NCBI RefSeq assembly: GCF_030687835.1
Contig: NZ_CP117449.1
Span: forward strand, 1,984,001-2,048,000
DNA: 64,000 nt
Source: Pseudomonas hefeiensis
GTDB taxonomy: Bacteria; Pseudomonadota; Gammaproteobacteria; Pseudomonadales; Pseudomonadaceae
Direction: 5' to 3'
A program made the position numbers and the translations under genes. The notes beneath the pieces are model-generated. The model saw nothing but the letters and a program-made list of their open reading frames with translations, was not told the DNA's origin and did no database searches. Of this stretch, positions 39,072 to 50,127 are shown piece by piece. The first letter of the stretch is position 1, and each line of letters starts with the position of its first letter.

Positions 39072-39180
39072 GATCGAGCCTCTGTCTGAAAGGGGTCAGG
39101 AGATCATAGGCCAATGCAGGCGGGTCGCTAGTGGCCTGTGTGACTAGGTTCTGTGGGAGCAAGCTTTCCTCCCACAGATT

Positions 39181-39537
39181 TTATTCGCCGCGGTAGATGC
39201 AACCGCTGGTGCAGGTTTCATGGATGCGGATGGCACTGAGTTCCGGCAACAATGGCTTCAACTGATTCCAGATCCACTGGGCCAGGACTTCGCTGGTGGG
39301 GTTTTCCAGGCCGGGGATGTCGTTGAGGTAGTTGTGGTCCAGGCGCTCGTAGAGCGGCTTGAAGATCGCCTTGATCTCCGAGAAGTCCCGAATCCAGCCG
39401 GTGTGCGGGTCGATATCACCGCTCAGGTGAATCGCCACTTTGAACGAGTGGCCATGCAGGCGGCCGCACTTGTGACCGTCCGGCACGTGGGGCAGGCGGT
39501 GGGCGGATTCGAAGGTGAATTCTTTGAAAATTTCCAC
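39181..39537 (-). CDS. queD: 6-carboxytetrahydropterin synthase QueD
   Basis: A 118-residue enzyme of queuosine/7-deazaguanine synthesis. Zinc ligands are in SAHRLP and HGHSF; the catalytic Cys is in [17 protein letters not shown] and the C-terminal [10 protein letters not shown] complete the family pattern. A single gene at this locus. No preQ1 riboswitch is apparent in the 80 bases upstream. Confidence 0.94.
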   Translation of the reverse strand: MEIFKEFTFESAHRLPHVPDGHKCGRLHGHSFKVAIHLSGDIDPHTGWIRDFSEIKAIFKPLYERLDHNYLNDIPGLENPTSEVLAQWIWNQLKPLLPELSAIRIHETCTSGCIYRGE

Positions 39538-39620
39538 AGGTTCAGGCTCTTTAAGGTAGCGGTCGCGAGGCAGGCGGCGGAGTTTATCAGTTTGGTTCCG
39601 GCGTTGCGCGACCGTGCTGA

Positions 39621-40700
39621 CTAAAGGGTCAGCAAACGCTCGCCCAGCCCACCGTTGGCCGCCAGTTCAAGGAACTCGTCACCGAGCCGGCGGCTTTCGT
39701 CCATCGCTGTGCGCCAGTATTTGCGGCGGCTCGTGTCATCGCCCATGAAACGCTTGAAGTCGTTACGGTCCGGCAGTTTGCCGAAGGGCAGGCGCGCCAG
39801 GTATTCACGGGACGGCGCCAGTAACAGCACGTCCTGCAGACGCTCGGTATTTCCCCGGCGCCATGGCAGGCCCTTGTCGAACCAGCCGGGAATGACCCGG
39901 TCGGTGAAGTGCGGGTACAGCACGATGTCTTCGCCGCTGTAGGGCAGGTCCAGGTGGTAATCCAGCAGGCCGCCGTCGCGGTAGGTGCCAACACCGGCGC
40001 CGGGCAGGTCGCGCACGCCCTCCATCACCATCGGGATCGAGCCGGATGCCAGCAGCGCCTGGCGCAGATTGCCGGCCGCCAGCGGGACGAAGCGTGACGG
40101 AAAGTCGTTCAACGGGTGCAACGGCGGCGCCCGGCGTGGGTCGTGGACGATCAGCCGTTCGAAATGCCGCGACAGGCGCGCTCGGCCTCGCAGGTTGTCG
40201 GCGATCACCGACGACAATCCCAGGCCGAGCCGCCCGCGATGATCCTGGGCCAGCAAACCGTGACTTTTGACCACCATGATGTTGAGCCGGTAATGCAGGT
40301 TGTCGAGGATCGACGTGTCGCGGCCCTGGAGCAGATCATCGAGCATGCGCTGCGAACTCTGGCTGACCCCGGCCATGGTCACGCCTTTGGCAAAGCTTTG
40401 CTCGTTGTACAGGGTGCCCAGGCGCCGGATCCCCTCGGCGGCATCTGGCAGGCAGGCGCTGGCGAAGCGCCAGGAGCCTACCGAAGCACCGATCAGCGAG
40501 CGCTCCCGCGGCGCGGCGGGCAGCCACTCGCCGAACAGCGCCAGGTCCAGCCCCTGAATGCCCAAGGCCTTGGGGCCACCGGCGGCGCCCGGCAGAATGC
40601 CGACATCGGCAGCGTTCAGGCCAGCCTGGCGAATGCGCGCCAGAGCACGAGGGCCGGCCTTGAGGGTCAGGGCGGGGAACTTGATGTGGATGGCGGTCAT
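39621..40700 (-). CDS. Patatin-like phospholipase
   Basis: A 359-residue patatin-domain hydrolase. Its Ser-Asp dyad motifs are GASVGSW (GxSxG) and [10 protein letters not shown] (DG). An unusual glycine-rich loop, [12 protein letters not shown], precedes the nucleophile. The start at 40700 is taken at MTAIHIKFP; the upstream extension lies in a repeat and is rejected. Cytoplasmic by sequence; substrate unknown. Confidence 0.85.
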   Translation of the reverse strand: MTAIHIKFPALTLKAGPRALARIRQAGLNAADVGILPGAAGGPKALGIQGLDLALFGEWLPAAPRERSLIGASVGSWRFASACLPDAAEGIRRLGTLYNEQSFAKGVTMAGVSQSSQRMLDDLLQGRDTSILDNLHYRLNIMVVKSHGLLAQDHRGRLGLGLSSVIADNLRGRARLSRHFERLIVHDPRRAPPLHPLNDFPSRFVPLAAGNLRQALLASGSIPMVMEGVRDLPGAGVGTYRDGGLLDYHLDLPYSGEDIVLYPHFTDRVIPGWFDKGLPWRRGNTERLQDVLLLAPSREYLARLPFGKLPDRNDFKRFMGDDTSRRKYWRTAMDESRRLGDEFLELAANGGLGERLLTL

Positions 40701-40744
40701 ACCGGTCTCGAATGGTGCAACGGATAATTTAACGGCATCAGCCC

Positions 40745-40832
40745 TGTCGCAGCGAGTCTGCTCGCGATAGGGGTACGTCAGTCCCATCAATGTTAACTGA
40801 CAGACCGCTATCGCGAGCGGGCTCGCCCCCAC
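40745..40832. repeat. Degenerate GTGGGAGC-family inverted repeat
   Basis: Arms GTCGCAGCGAGTCTGCTCGCGATAG-like and complement with several substitutions, just upstream of the PepSY operon. Confidence 0.65.
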
Positions 40833-40857
40833 ATTGATCTGTGTTCAATGATGGCAA

Positions 40858-40873
40858 TTCAGTTTCAGTTAAG
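40858..40873 (+). promoter_or_regulatory. BqsR-like regulator box
   Basis: TTCAG-N6-TTAAG at 40858-40873. This is one mismatch from TTAAG-N6-TTAAG, the site described for BqsR of P. aeruginosa, and it is placed 52 bases before the first gene of a PepSY/two-component operon of the same layout. Confidence 0.6.
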
Positions 40874-40924
40874 TTCGCCCCGATACAGTTCCCCGGTAAA
40901 GATTACAAAAAAAGGAGACAATCC

Positions 40925-41230
40925 ATGAACCGCCTGACTGCCTTTTTCATCGCGACCCTGATGGCCATCAGTGGCTTGGCCAGCGCACGAGACCTCACGG
41001 CCGACGAAGCCAAAAAACTGCAGGACGCTGGTACCATTCTGTCCATTGAAAAACTCAACGCCACTGCCTTATCCAAACACCCTGGGGCCACCTTGACCGA
41101 TACCGAGCTGGAACAAGAGTACGGCAAGTACATCTATCAGGTGGACCTGCGCGATGCCCAGGGCGTTGACTGGGAACTTGAATTGGACGCGGTCGACGGC
41201 ACGGTGCTCAAGAATCATCAGGATCTGTAA
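40925..41230 (+). CDS. Secreted PepSY-domain protein 1
   Basis: A 101-residue periplasmic protein. It has a signal peptide ending SGLASA (about residue 21) and one PepSY domain (EQEYGKYIYQVDLRDAQGVDWELELDAVDGTVLKNHQ). AAGGAG lies six bases before the ATG. It overlaps the next gene (TAATG). It resembles the small PepSY genes at the head of the bqs operon. Confidence 0.88.
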   Translation: MNRLTAFFIATLMAISGLASARDLTADEAKKLQDAGTILSIEKLNATALSKHPGATLTDTELEQEYGKYIYQVDLRDAQGVDWELELDAVDGTVLKNHQDL

Positions 41231-41541
41231 TGAAGCTTAATTTACGCCCCCGCAGTCGTTGGGCGCTGGCGCTGCTGGTGTTCTGTTCGCTGGCCGTTGC
41301 CCGCGACCTGGACCAGGATGAGGCCCTGCAATTGCGGCAGCAGGGCGTGATCTTGCCTCTGGAACACTTGCTGCAACAGGCACTGGATCGCCACCCCGGC
41401 GCCAAATTGCTGGAGGCCGAGCTGGAAGAAAAACACGGCGTCTATATTTATGAAGTCGAGTTGCTGGCGACCGACGGCGTCGTGCGCGAACTGGACCTGG
41501 AGGCCGCGACCGGCCGTTTACTCAAAGATGAGGAAGACTGA
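41230..41541 (+). CDS. Secreted PepSY-domain protein 2
   Basis: A 103-residue paralogue of the preceding gene. The signal peptide ends SLAVA, and the PepSY pattern [34 protein letters not shown] is kept. It is coupled at both ends by 1-base overlaps to its neighbours, so all four genes form one operon. Confidence 0.88.
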   Translation: MKLNLRPRSRWALALLVFCSLAVARDLDQDEALQLRQQGVILPLEHLLQQALDRHPGAKLLEAELEEKHGVYIYEVELLATDGVVRELDLEAATGRLLKDEED

Positions 41542-42209
41542 TGCGCCTGCTTCTGGTGGAAGATCATGTTCCTCTGGCCGACGAAGTGATGGCCGGGCTG
41601 ACGCGGCAGGGCTATGCCGTCGATTGGCTCGCCGATGGTCGCGACGCGGTTTATCAGGGCAGCAGCGAGCCTTATGACCTGATCATCCTCGATCTCGGTT
41701 TGCCGGGTGTGCCGGGGCTGGAAGTGTTGGCCCAATGGCGCGCGGGCGGCCTGAGCACGCCTGTGCTGATCCTGACCGCCCGTGGTTCCTGGGCCGAACG
41801 CATCGAAGGCCTCAAGGCTGGGGCCGACGATTACCTGACCAAACCCTTTCATCCCGAAGAACTGCACTTGCGGATCCAGGCGCTGCTGCGCCGCTCCCAT
41901 GGCCAGGCCAACCAGCCGACGCTCCAGGCGGCCGGGCTGCATCTGGATGAAGGTCGCCAGTGTGTGAGCCGCGACGGCACTGAAATCCAACTGACCGCGG
42001 CCGAGTTTCGCCTGCTGCGCTACTTCATGCTCCATCCCGAGCAGATCCTTTCCAAGAGTCATCTCGCCGAACACCTGTATGACGGTGAAACCGAGCGCGA
42101 TTCCAATGTGCTGGAAGTCCATGTCAACCACCTGCGGCGCAAGCTGGGCCGCAGTGTGATCGAAACCCGTCGCGGCCAGGGTTACCTGTTCGGCGGGCAG
42201 GCGCTGTGA
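41541..42209 (+). CDS. OmpR-family response regulator
   Basis: A 222-residue regulator. The receiver has an acidic pocket (VEDH), phospho-Asp in [10 protein letters not shown] and Lys in DYLTKPF. A winged-helix DNA-binding domain follows ([31 protein letters not shown]). It overlaps the kinase gene by four bases. By layout it is similar to BqsR. Confidence 0.93.
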   Translation: MRLLLVEDHVPLADEVMAGLTRQGYAVDWLADGRDAVYQGSSEPYDLIILDLGLPGVPGLEVLAQWRAGGLSTPVLILTARGSWAERIEGLKAGADDYLTKPFHPEELHLRIQALLRRSHGQANQPTLQAAGLHLDEGRQCVSRDGTEIQLTAAEFRLLRYFMLHPEQILSKSHLAEHLYDGETERDSNVLEVHVNHLRRKLGRSVIETRRGQGYLFGGQAL

Positions 42210-43519
42210 GATCCATCCAGCGGCGCCTGAGCCTTGGCCTGATCGGTGTGATGGTGGTGGTCGGCCTGGTCCTGGCGCAGACCAGCCTGTGGCTGTTCGA
42301 GCTGGGTTTGCAGCGGTATCTGGAGGCGGGGCTGCGCAACGACAGCGAGAACCTGCTGGTCGCCCTGGTGCGTGGCCCGCAAGGTTTGCAACTGGATGAG
42401 CGACGCTTGTCGCCGGCCTATCTGCGACCGTTTTCCGGGCATTATTTCCGCATTGATTTTGCCGATACGCATTGGCGCTCTCGCTCCCTGTGGGACCAGG
42501 AGTTGCCCCGTCTCGACCATCCGGGGCTGCACAGCAACCTGCAACTGGGGCCTGACGGTCAAAAACTGCTGGTACTGCGCACCGACTATCGGCGTCTGGG
42601 CCAGGCGATTTCCATCAGCGTGGCCCAAGACTACACGCCTGTGCGGGACAGCTTCCTGCGCATGCAGCAGATCGGTCTCGGCCTTGGGTTGGCGGGGCTA
42701 CTGCTGATTCTGTTGTTGCAACGCATCACGGTGCACCGCGCCTTGCGCCCGCTGGACAAAGCCCGGGAGCAGATCGCCCAGTTGCAGCGCGGGCAACGTT
42801 CGCAACTCGATGAACAGGTGCCGCGGGAACTGGAACCGCTGGTGGCGCAGATCAACCATTTGCTGGCCCATACCGAAGACAGCCTTAAACGTTCGCGCAA
42901 CGCCCTGGGCAACCTGGGTCACGCCCTGAAAACCCCGCTGGCGGTGCTGCAAAGCCTGGCTTCAAATGAAAAACTCGACCCTTACCCCGAGCTGCGCAAG
43001 CTGTTGCTTGAACAACTGGAGCAGGTCCGTCAGCGCCTGAACCGCGAACTCAACCGCGCCCGACTGTCCGGCGACGCCTTGCCCGGCGCCCATCTTGACT
43101 GCGACGCGGAACTGCCGGCGCTGCTGGCCACGCTGAATATGATCCATGGTGAGCACTTGCACCTGGCTTATGTCGCGCCGCCCGGCCTGCACCTGCCCTG
43201 GGATCGTGAAGACCTGCTGGAGCTGCTGGGCAACCTGCTGGATAACGCCTGCAAATGGGCCGACGCGCAAGTGCGCCTGACCGTGACCGAGACAGCCGAG
43301 GGGTTCAGCCTGGCGGTGGAGGATGATGGCCCAGGCATTCCCGCAGACCGCCGCGATCAGGTCTTCAGCCGGGGCACGCGGCTTGATGAACAGACCGACG
43401 GCCACGGTCTGGGGCTGGGCATCGTGCGGGACATCGTTGACACCTGGGGCGGGACGCTGGCGCTGGGCGACAGCGAGTGGGGCGGGCTGAAGGTCATGAT
43501 CATATTGCCCAAACGCTGA
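42206..43519 (+). CDS. Sensor histidine kinase of the PepSY operon
   Basis: A 437-residue kinase starting at GTG. It has an N-terminal membrane helix (about 8-28), a ~130-residue periplasmic domain, a second helix (about 158-172), a HAMP-like linker and an H-box, [19 protein letters not shown]1 and G2 boxes follow ([28 protein letters not shown]). The RExxE iron-binding motif reported for BqsS is not evident, so the signal may differ. Confidence 0.9.
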   Translation: MRSIQRRLSLGLIGVMVVVGLVLAQTSLWLFELGLQRYLEAGLRNDSENLLVALVRGPQGLQLDERRLSPAYLRPFSGHYFRIDFADTHWRSRSLWDQELPRLDHPGLHSNLQLGPDGQKLLVLRTDYRRLGQAISISVAQDYTPVRDSFLRMQQIGLGLGLAGLLLILLLQRITVHRALRPLDKAREQIAQLQRGQRSQLDEQVPRELEPLVAQINHLLAHTEDSLKRSRNALGNLGHALKTPLAVLQSLASNEKLDPYPELRKLLLEQLEQVRQRLNRELNRARLSGDALPGAHLDCDAELPALLATLNMIHGEHLHLAYVAPPGLHLPWDREDLLELLGNLLDNACKWADAQVRLTVTETAEGFSLAVEDDGPGIPADRRDQVFSRGTRLDEQTDGHGLGLGIVRDIVDTWGGTLALGDSEWGGLKVMIILPKR

Positions 43520-43539
43520 TCTCTCATTCGCTTGTAGCC

Positions 43540-43630
43540 CTGTGGGAGCGAGCCTGCTCGCGATAGCGCCGGTTCAGTCACATCAATACCGGCTGACAGA
43601 TCGCTATCGCGAGCAGGCTCGCTCCCACAA
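43540..43630. repeat. Extragenic inverted repeat, GTGGGAGC family
   Basis: CTGTGGGAGCGAGCCTGCTC and near-perfect complement, 20 bases after the kinase stop. Confidence 0.85.
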
Positions 43631-43794
43631 TGGTTTTGGGGCTGGACTCAAGATATCGGTGTCCCCCCGCTCCCACAGGTGGATCGGCTGCGGATATAAA
43701 ACCCGCCGCATGACCCTTGCAGCTTCTCGCCGCTTCCTGCAAAGTCGCGACCTTTTTGTCCGGTGGCTCTCCATCGCTGTGCTTTGAGGTAATG

Positions 43795-45114
43795 ATGATA
43801 AATGCAGTAATTGCCGCGGTTGGCGTGATGCTGGTGCTCAGTCTGTCCCGCGTGCATGTGGTGATCGCGCTGATTATCGGCGCTCTGGTGGGCGGCCTGA
43901 CTGGCGGCCTGGGCATCGACGCCACGCTCAAGGCGTTCAATGCCGGCCTCGGGGGCGGGGCAACGGTGGCGTTGTCCTACGCTTTGCTTGGCGCTTTCGC
44001 CGTCGCGATTGCCAAGTCCGGCATGGCTCACGCCCTGGCCGACAAAGCCTTGGCCATGGTGGATCGCCAGGATGTCGCCGGTGGCTCGGCGGTCAAATGG
44101 GTCCTGATCGGTTTGCTGGGAACGGTAGCGGTCGCCTCCCAGAATATTCTGCCGATCCATATCGCCTTCATCCCGCTGTTGGTGCCGCCGCTTCTTTATG
44201 TGCTGACCAAGCTGCAGCTGGACCGTCGGTTGATCGCCTGCGTCATGACCTTTGGCTTGATCACGCCCTACATGTTCCTGCCGGTGGGCTTTGGCAATAT
44301 CTTCCTCAACGAGATCCTGCTGGCCAATGTCGCCCGCAGCGGCGTGGACGTCAGTGGCATCAACATCACCCACGCCATGGGCATTCCGGCGCTGGGCATG
44401 GTGTTTGGCTTGATCATGGCGTTTTTCACGTATCGCAAAAAACGCGTCTACGACCTGAAAACAATCGCCAGGGCCGAACAGGTAACCGTACGCTATAACC
44501 CGTTGAGCCTGTTGGTGGCGGGGCTGGCGATCGCGGCGGCGTTTGCCATTCAGCTCCTGCTGGATTCGATGATCATCGGTGCCCTGGTCGGGTTCCTGAT
44601 TTTCTCGGTATCGGGGGTGGTGCGCTGGCGCGAAACCGACGACCTGTTCACCGAAGGCATGAAGATGATGGCGATGATCGGTTTCATCATGATCGCCGCC
44701 TCGGGTTTTGCCGAAGTGATGAAGGCTACAGGTGAAGTCCAGAGCCTGGTGGTGGAAACCTCGGCGACTTGGATCGGCCATAACAAGGGCATCGGCGCAC
44801 TGATGTTGCTGGTGGGCTTGCTGGTGACCATGGGTATCGGCTCGTCGTTCTCCACGGTGCCGATCCTGGCGACGATTTTCGTGCCGTTGTGCCTGCAACT
44901 GGGCTTCAGCCCACTGGCGATCGTCTGCATCGTCGGCACCGCCGGCGCCCTGGGCGATGCCGGCTCGCCCGCTTCGGACTCGACCCTGGGCCCGACCTCC
45001 GGCCTGAATATCGATGGCCAGCACCATCACATCTGGGACACCGTGGTTCCGACCTTCATCCATTACAACCTGCCGCTGCTGGTGTTTGGCTGGGTCGCGG
45101 CGATGGTGTTGTAA
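43795..45114 (+). CDS. Na+/H+ antiporter-family (NhaC-like) membrane protein
   Basis: A 439-residue protein with about 11-12 hydrophobic segments. Motifs include [40 protein letters not shown] and [23 protein letters not shown] precedes the paired ATGs (43792/43795). It most resembles the Na+/H+ antiporter family related to NhaC. Substrate is inferred from family only. Confidence 0.82.
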   Translation: MINAVIAAVGVMLVLSLSRVHVVIALIIGALVGGLTGGLGIDATLKAFNAGLGGGATVALSYALLGAFAVAIAKSGMAHALADKALAMVDRQDVAGGSAVKWVLIGLLGTVAVASQNILPIHIAFIPLLVPPLLYVLTKLQLDRRLIACVMTFGLITPYMFLPVGFGNIFLNEILLANVARSGVDVSGINITHAMGIPALGMVFGLIMAFFTYRKKRVYDLKTIARAEQVTVRYNPLSLLVAGLAIAAAFAIQLLLDSMIIGALVGFLIFSVSGVVRWRETDDLFTEGMKMMAMIGFIMIAASGFAEVMKATGEVQSLVVETSATWIGHNKGIGALMLLVGLLVTMGIGSSFSTVPILATIFVPLCLQLGFSPLAIVCIVGTAGALGDAGSPASDSTLGPTSGLNIDGQHHHIWDTVVPTFIHYNLPLLVFGWVAAMVL

Positions 45115-45133
45115 CCCGGGACCGAGTCGCCTT

Positions 45134-45229
45134 CATCGCGAGCAGGCTCGCTCCCACATTGGATCTTCTGTGAACACGAAACCCGTGAACTCTTCTGATC
45201 CCTGTGGGAGCGAGCCTGCTCGCGATAGG
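45134..45229. repeat. Extragenic inverted repeat, GTGGGAGC family
   Basis: Reverse-oriented arm (TCGCGAGCAGGCTCGCTCCC) then forward arm, between the antiporter and chemoreceptor genes. Confidence 0.85.
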
Positions 45230-45354
45230 GCCCCCCAATTCAGCACCTCTTTAGCTGACCACTCGCGCAAGCCCCTTCACCTTGTCCTACAGTTTTCCCG
45301 CGCCGTGCCGTTAACACAGTTAACCACGCCATAAAACCGATAAGAGTGAACAGT

Positions 45355-47034
45355 ATGCGCCTGAGCCTGAAGGCTAAAGTTCTGTCCTTGGCAATACTGC
45401 CGGTATTGCTGTCCGCCGTTATCATCAGCCTGACCACGGCCTTCATTTTGAAGGAACAGGCCGGCAAAGAGGTCCAGCAAACCCGCGAACGCTTGCTCCG
45501 CGACGCCAAGGCCACGCTGCAGAATTACGTAGCGGTGGGGCTTACCGCCATCAAGCCGTTGTACGATGCGTCAGCACCCGGGGATAACGCCGCGCGGGCC
45601 GAGGCGATCAAGCTGCTGTCGAACGTCACCTACGGCAAGGACGGCTACTTCTTCGGTTACGACTCCGAAACTGTCCGTCTATTCAAGGCCAACAGCCCCG
45701 ATGGTGTGGGCAAAAACTTCAAGGACAACCGCGATCCCAACGGTGTCTATGTCAACCGTGACCTGGTGAAAGTCGCCAAGGACGGGACCCACTATCTGGA
45801 GTACAGCTCGCCACTGCCAAACAGCAAAGAACTGGTGCCAAAGCTCGGCTACACCGACTACCTGCCCAAGTGGGACATGGCGGTCGGCAGCTCGGTCAAC
45901 CTGGACGGCATTGAAGCTCAGGTAGCACTGGTTGAGGGCAAGGTTCAAGAACGTCTGCAAGGCGTTCTGCTGAGCATTGTGGGTATCGCTGTCGTGGTAT
46001 TGCTGGTGATTGCGGTGGTGGGCATGTTGCTCGCCAATGCCATCCTGCGGCCGCTGCACCTGATGAAAGACAACCTCGATGACATCGCGGCGGGCGAGGG
46101 CGACCTGACCCGACGCCTGGCGATCACCAGCCAGGACGAGCTTGGCCAACTGGCCGGCTCGTTCAACCGATTTGTCGACAAGATTCACGGTTTGGTCCGG
46201 CAGATCACTGAAATGACTTCGCAGCTGACTGGGCTGGTGGCGCAGGTTTCCGAGCAGGCGCAGCGCTCCGAGCAGGCCATGGAGCGTCAGCGTCACGAAA
46301 CCGACCAGGTCGCCACGGCGATCAACGAGATGTCTTCGGCCGCCCAGGAAGTGGCTCGCAGTGCCCAGGGTGCCGCCGTCGCGGCCCAGCAGACCGACGA
46401 AGAAGGTCAGTCCGCCAAGCGTGTGGTGGCCGGCAGCATCCAGCAGATTCATGCACTGGTGAACGATATTCGCAGCAGCGGCGTGTCCCTGGACAGCTTG
46501 CAACAGGACGTGGCTTCGATTGTCAGCGTACTGGGGGTGATTCGCTCGATCGCCGAGCAGACCAACCTGTTGGCGCTGAACGCCGCCATCGAGGCCGCTC
46601 GTGCCGGGGAAGCAGGACGCGGGTTTGCCGTGGTGGCTGATGAAGTGCGGGCCTTGGCCAGCCGGACTCAGCAAAGTACCCAGGAAATCCAGGGCATGAT
46701 TGATCGCCTGCAATCGGGCACTCACGCGGCGGTGGAAGCGATGCGCCGCTCCAGCGAAGCGGGCGATGGCACGTCAGTGCAGGCCAACGAGGCGGGGGCG
46801 TCGCTGGACACCATGGCGCAGTTGATCGGCACCATCAACTCGATGAACGCCCAGATCGCCAGCGCTGCTGAAGAACAGACCGCCGTGGCCGAAGAAATCA
46901 ACCGCAGCGTGCACCAGATCGCCGTGGCGGTGGACAGTGTCGCCGACGAAACTCAACTCGGTGCCCAGACCTCCCGCAGCCTCGCCGATCTGGGCCAGCG
47001 CCTGGGCAACCTGGTGGGGCAGTTCCGCATCTGA
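45355..47034 (+). CDS. Methyl-accepting chemotaxis protein with Cache domain
   Basis: A 559-residue chemoreceptor. It has a membrane helix (about 10-32), a periplasmic single Cache domain ([23 protein letters not shown]...[16 protein letters not shown]), a second helix (about 203-227), HAMP ([23 protein letters not shown]) and a signalling hairpin tip, [34 protein letters not shown]. The ATG at 45355 is preferred over GTG 45346. Ligand unknown; Cache domains of this type often bind small organic acids. Confidence 0.92.
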   Translation: MRLSLKAKVLSLAILPVLLSAVIISLTTAFILKEQAGKEVQQTRERLLRDAKATLQNYVAVGLTAIKPLYDASAPGDNAARAEAIKLLSNVTYGKDGYFFGYDSETVRLFKANSPDGVGKNFKDNRDPNGVYVNRDLVKVAKDGTHYLEYSSPLPNSKELVPKLGYTDYLPKWDMAVGSSVNLDGIEAQVALVEGKVQERLQGVLLSIVGIAVVVLLVIAVVGMLLANAILRPLHLMKDNLDDIAAGEGDLTRRLAITSQDELGQLAGSFNRFVDKIHGLVRQITEMTSQLTGLVAQVSEQAQRSEQAMERQRHETDQVATAINEMSSAAQEVARSAQGAAVAAQQTDEEGQSAKRVVAGSIQQIHALVNDIRSSGVSLDSLQQDVASIVSVLGVIRSIAEQTNLLALNAAIEAARAGEAGRGFAVVADEVRALASRTQQSTQEIQGMIDRLQSGTHAAVEAMRRSSEAGDGTSVQANEAGASLDTMAQLIGTINSMNAQIASAAEEQTAVAEEINRSVHQIAVAVDSVADETQLGAQTSRSLADLGQRLGNLVGQFRI

Positions 47035-47199
47035 GTCGTGCAGCAGGAGCTGGCGAAGGCTGCGATCTTTCGTGCTCGATCCGGATATTTCGCCTGGGTA
47101 ACCGGGCCCTATCGGGAAAGGAGGATCGCAGCCTTCGGCAGTTCCTGCCGCGGGTTGAAAAATTGTTAGTTTACGCACCCTGCACTCACCACAAAATCT

Positions 47200-47290
47200 C
47201 TGTGGGAGCGGGCTTGCTCGCGAATGCGGAGTGTCAGGAGCGAATATATTGGCTGACACACCGCATTCGCGAGCAAGCCCGCTCCCACAT
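47200..47290. repeat. Extragenic inverted repeat, GTGGGAGC family
   Basis: CTGTGGGAGCGGGCTTGCTC and complement, between convergent chemoreceptor and trhP genes. Confidence 0.85.
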
Positions 47291-47325
47291 CCGTTCGGTG
47301 GCGTCTGTCTGATTTTTTGACGTGT

Positions 47326-48651
47326 CTAAGGTTCCCGAACATCGCGCATCAACAACCCGAACCGCAGATCCACTGCATCGGGAATCGGCACGTACACCAC
47401 ATGTCCGTCTCCCGGTGCCACGTCGATGCCCTGGCCTTTGACGTCCTGCAACTGATGCAGGTCGAAGTGAAAGTTGCCCTTGGGGGTCATCAATTCCATG
47501 TGATCGCCCAGGCCAAAGCGGTTCTTGACCCGGACTTCGGCCAGGCGCTCGCGCCGCTGGCCGGTCAATTCGCCGACGAACTGCTGGCGCTCCGACACCG
47601 AACTGCCGTTCTGATAGTTCTGGTACTCATCATGAACATGCCGCCGTAGAAAACCTTCGGTGTAGCCGCGCTGGGCCAGGGATTCGAGATCGGTCATCAG
47701 GCTGCGATCAAACTCCCGGCCGGCCACGGCATCGTCAATCGCCCGGCGATAGACCTGGGTGGTGCGTGCGCAATAAAAGTGCGACTTGGTCCGGCCTTCG
47801 ATCTTCAGGGAATGCACGCCCATGCGGGCAAGCCGCTCCACGTGTTGCACGGCCCGCAGATCCTTGGCGTTCATGATGTAGGTGCCGTGCTCGTCCTCGA
47901 AGGCCGGCATCGATTCCTCGGGACGGTTCGCTTCCTGGAGCAGGAACACCTGGTCGGTGGGCGCGCCGAGGCCCAGGGTCGGTTCGGCTGGCCAGGTTTG
48001 CACGATATCGCCCACCGCGTTTTCCTGCGCCGGTTGCGCCGAATATTTCCAGCGACAGGCGTTGGTGCAACTGCCCTGGTTAGCGTCCCGCCGGTTCAGG
48101 TAGCCCGACAGCAGGCAACGGCCCGAATAAGCCATGCACAGCGCCCCATGGACGAACACCTCCAGTTCCATGGCCGGTACCTGCTCACGGATTTCGGCGA
48201 TTTCCTCCAGGGACAGCTCCCGGGACAGGATGATGCGGCTCAGGCCCTGTTGTTGCCAGAACTCGACGCTTGCCCAGTTCACAGTGTTGGCCTGCACCGA
48301 CAAATGAATCGGCATCTGCGGGAAATGTCGGCGCACCAGCATGATCAAGCCGGGGTCGGACATGATCAGCGCGTCCGGCGCCATGGCGATCACAGGTTCC
48401 AGGTCTTTGAGGAAGGTGCGCAGCTTGGCATTGTGGGGGGCAATGTTCACCACCACGTAGAAGCGCTTGCCCAGGGCCTGGGCCTCGCCAATGCCCAGGG
48501 CCAGGTTAGCGTGATCGAACTCGTTGTTACGCACACGCAGGCTGTAGCGCGGTTGGCCGGCGTACACCGCATCGGCGCCGTAGGCGAAGGCATAGCGCAT
48601 GTTTTTCAGGGTGCCGGCGGGGGCGAGCAGTTCGGGGGCAACGAAGGGCAT
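47326..48651 (-). CDS. trhP: U32-family tRNA hydroxylation protein (TrhP/YegQ)
   Basis: A 441-residue peptidase-U32-family protein. TrhP/YegQ makes 5-hydroxyuridine at tRNA position 34 using prephenate. Characteristic motifs are ELLAPAGTLKNMRYAFAYGADAVYAG and the Cys cluster GALCMAYSGRCLLSGYLNRRDANQGSCTNACRWKY. The start at 48651 (MPFVAPELL) is taken because the upstream extension is not conserved in character. A single gene, divergent from the next one. Confidence 0.88.
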   Translation of the reverse strand: MPFVAPELLAPAGTLKNMRYAFAYGADAVYAGQPRYSLRVRNNEFDHANLALGIGEAQALGKRFYVVVNIAPHNAKLRTFLKDLEPVIAMAPDALIMSDPGLIMLVRRHFPQMPIHLSVQANTVNWASVEFWQQQGLSRIILSRELSLEEIAEIREQVPAMELEVFVHGALCMAYSGRCLLSGYLNRRDANQGSCTNACRWKYSAQPAQENAVGDIVQTWPAEPTLGLGAPTDQVFLLQEANRPEESMPAFEDEHGTYIMNAKDLRAVQHVERLARMGVHSLKIEGRTKSHFYCARTTQVYRRAIDDAVAGREFDRSLMTDLESLAQRGYTEGFLRRHVHDEYQNYQNGSSVSERQQFVGELTGQRRERLAEVRVKNRFGLGDHMELMTPKGNFHFDLHQLQDVKGQGIDVAPGDGHVVYVPIPDAVDLRFGLLMRDVREP

Positions 48652-48797
48652 GGTGGCGTCGGATCGCAAAAAGCGGCGAGAGTACGCCACGACGCTCCGG
48701 GCGCAATTGATCTGGATCAACACAGGGAGCGAAGGTGAAGGCACTCCGGCGAATCCTGGCTGACTAACGTTTATCGCGCCAAGGATATGGAAAAGAA

Positions 48798-49859
48798 ATG
48801 AACCGAAAGAGCCTGCAAAACAAGTCCCAGATACTGCTGTTGATCCTGGTTACCCTTGCATTCATCTGGATCCTGTTGCCGTTTTACGGCGCGGTATTCT
48901 GGGCAGTGATCCTGGGGATCGTCTTTGCGCCGATGCAGCGCCGCCTGCAGTTGAAGTTCGGCTGGCAGCGCAACCTTACTGCGCTGCTCACCTTGAGTAT
49001 TTGTGTGGTGATCGCGATTTTGCCGGTGATCGTCATCAGTACGTTGCTGGTCCAGGAAGGGGCGGCGCTGTACAAGAGCCTGGAAAGCGGAGAGTTGGAC
49101 ATTGCCGATTATCTGGCCCGCTTCCGGGATGCCTTGCCGCCTTACTTCCAGAACCTGCTCGACCGTTTCGGGCTGGGTAACCTGAACGGGCTGCGAGAGC
49201 GGATCGTCAAAGGTGCGATGCAAGGCAGCGAATTCTTCGCCACCCAGGCGTTCAGCTTCGGCCAGGGCACGTTTCAGTTCCTGGTGAGTTTCTTTGTCAT
49301 GATTTATTTGCTGTTTTTTTTCCTGCGTGACGGCCCTGAGCTGGTGCGCAAGGTCCGTACCGCCGTGCCCCTGGCGGAGTACCAGAAACGTCGCCTGCAG
49401 TTGAAGTTCAACCGGGTGGTGCGAGCGACCGTGAAGGGTAACCTGCTGGTGGCCATCACCCAAGGGGCGTTGGGTGGGCTGATTTTCTGGATACTGGGGA
49501 TTCCGACGGTATTGCTCTGGGCGGTACTGATGGCCTTTCTATCGCTGCTGCCGGCCGTGGGTGCGGGACTTGTCTGGGGGCCGGTGGCGCTGTATTTCCT
49601 GCTCTCGGGTGCGATTTGGCAGGGTGTGGTACTGACGCTGTTCGGGATATTCGTGATTGGCCTGGTGGACAATTTCCTGCGTCCGATCCTGGTGGGCAAG
49701 GATACGAAGATGCCTGACTACATGGTGCTGGTCTCGACGTTGGGCGGGCTGGCGGTATTCGGGCTGAACGGATTTGTGATCGGCCCGCTGATCGCCGCGC
49801 TGTTCATGTCGTGTTGGGCGTTGTTCGTCGAAAGCAAGCCGCGGGTGCGACTGCCTTAG
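48798..49859 (+). CDS. AI-2E family transporter
   Basis: A 353-residue membrane protein of the AI-2E/PerM family (YdiK-like) with about eight hydrophobic segments. The conserved C-terminal part includes LLPAVGAGLVWGPVALYFLLSG and LVDNFLRPILVGKDTKMPDYMVL. Members export diverse small molecules or exchange ions; the substrate here is unknown. Its stop overlaps the convergent small gene by four bases. Confidence 0.9.
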   Translation: MNRKSLQNKSQILLLILVTLAFIWILLPFYGAVFWAVILGIVFAPMQRRLQLKFGWQRNLTALLTLSICVVIAILPVIVISTLLVQEGAALYKSLESGELDIADYLARFRDALPPYFQNLLDRFGLGNLNGLRERIVKGAMQGSEFFATQAFSFGQGTFQFLVSFFVMIYLLFFFLRDGPELVRKVRTAVPLAEYQKRRLQLKFNRVVRATVKGNLLVAITQGALGGLIFWILGIPTVLLWAVLMAFLSLLPAVGAGLVWGPVALYFLLSGAIWQGVVLTLFGIFVIGLVDNFLRPILVGKDTKMPDYMVLVSTLGGLAVFGLNGFVIGPLIAALFMSCWALFVESKPRVRLP

Positions 49860-50038
49860 GCCGTCAGCAGATAAGGGCCGATGCGTTGTGACAGGGCCTT
49901 GGCGGCGGGCAATGAAGTCAGCGGACCGCTGATGGTGACGCCGTCCTGCACCAGATACCAGCAGGCCAACAGCCCACGTTCCCTGAGCGGGGCGGGCACA
50001 GCACTGCCAATGACAGACATGATTTGAACCTTGGGCAT
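49856..50038 (-). CDS. Small conserved-looking protein (60 aa), unknown function
   Basis: A 60-residue ORF, MPKVQIMSVIGSAVPAPLRERG..., with GGAGG seven bases before the ATG. The pattern YLVQDGVTISGPLTSLPAAKALSQRI suggests a compact beta-hairpin/helix domain. No family recognised. Confidence 0.65.
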   Translation of the reverse strand: MPKVQIMSVIGSAVPAPLRERGLLACWYLVQDGVTISGPLTSLPAAKALSQRIGPYLLTA

Positions 50039-50127
50039 GGGAAACCTCCATCAATCGATGGGGTTACCTTACGACTCAGTAGGGATGAGGAAAAATCAAC
50101 TGCTTCAATAGTAGGAATCGATGCCGC

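Noticed and set aside
39080..39180. TGTGGGAGCAAGCTTTCCTCCCACA near 39150 as a promoter or operator
   Set aside because: It is a shortened, internally deleted member of the GTGGGAGC repeat family.
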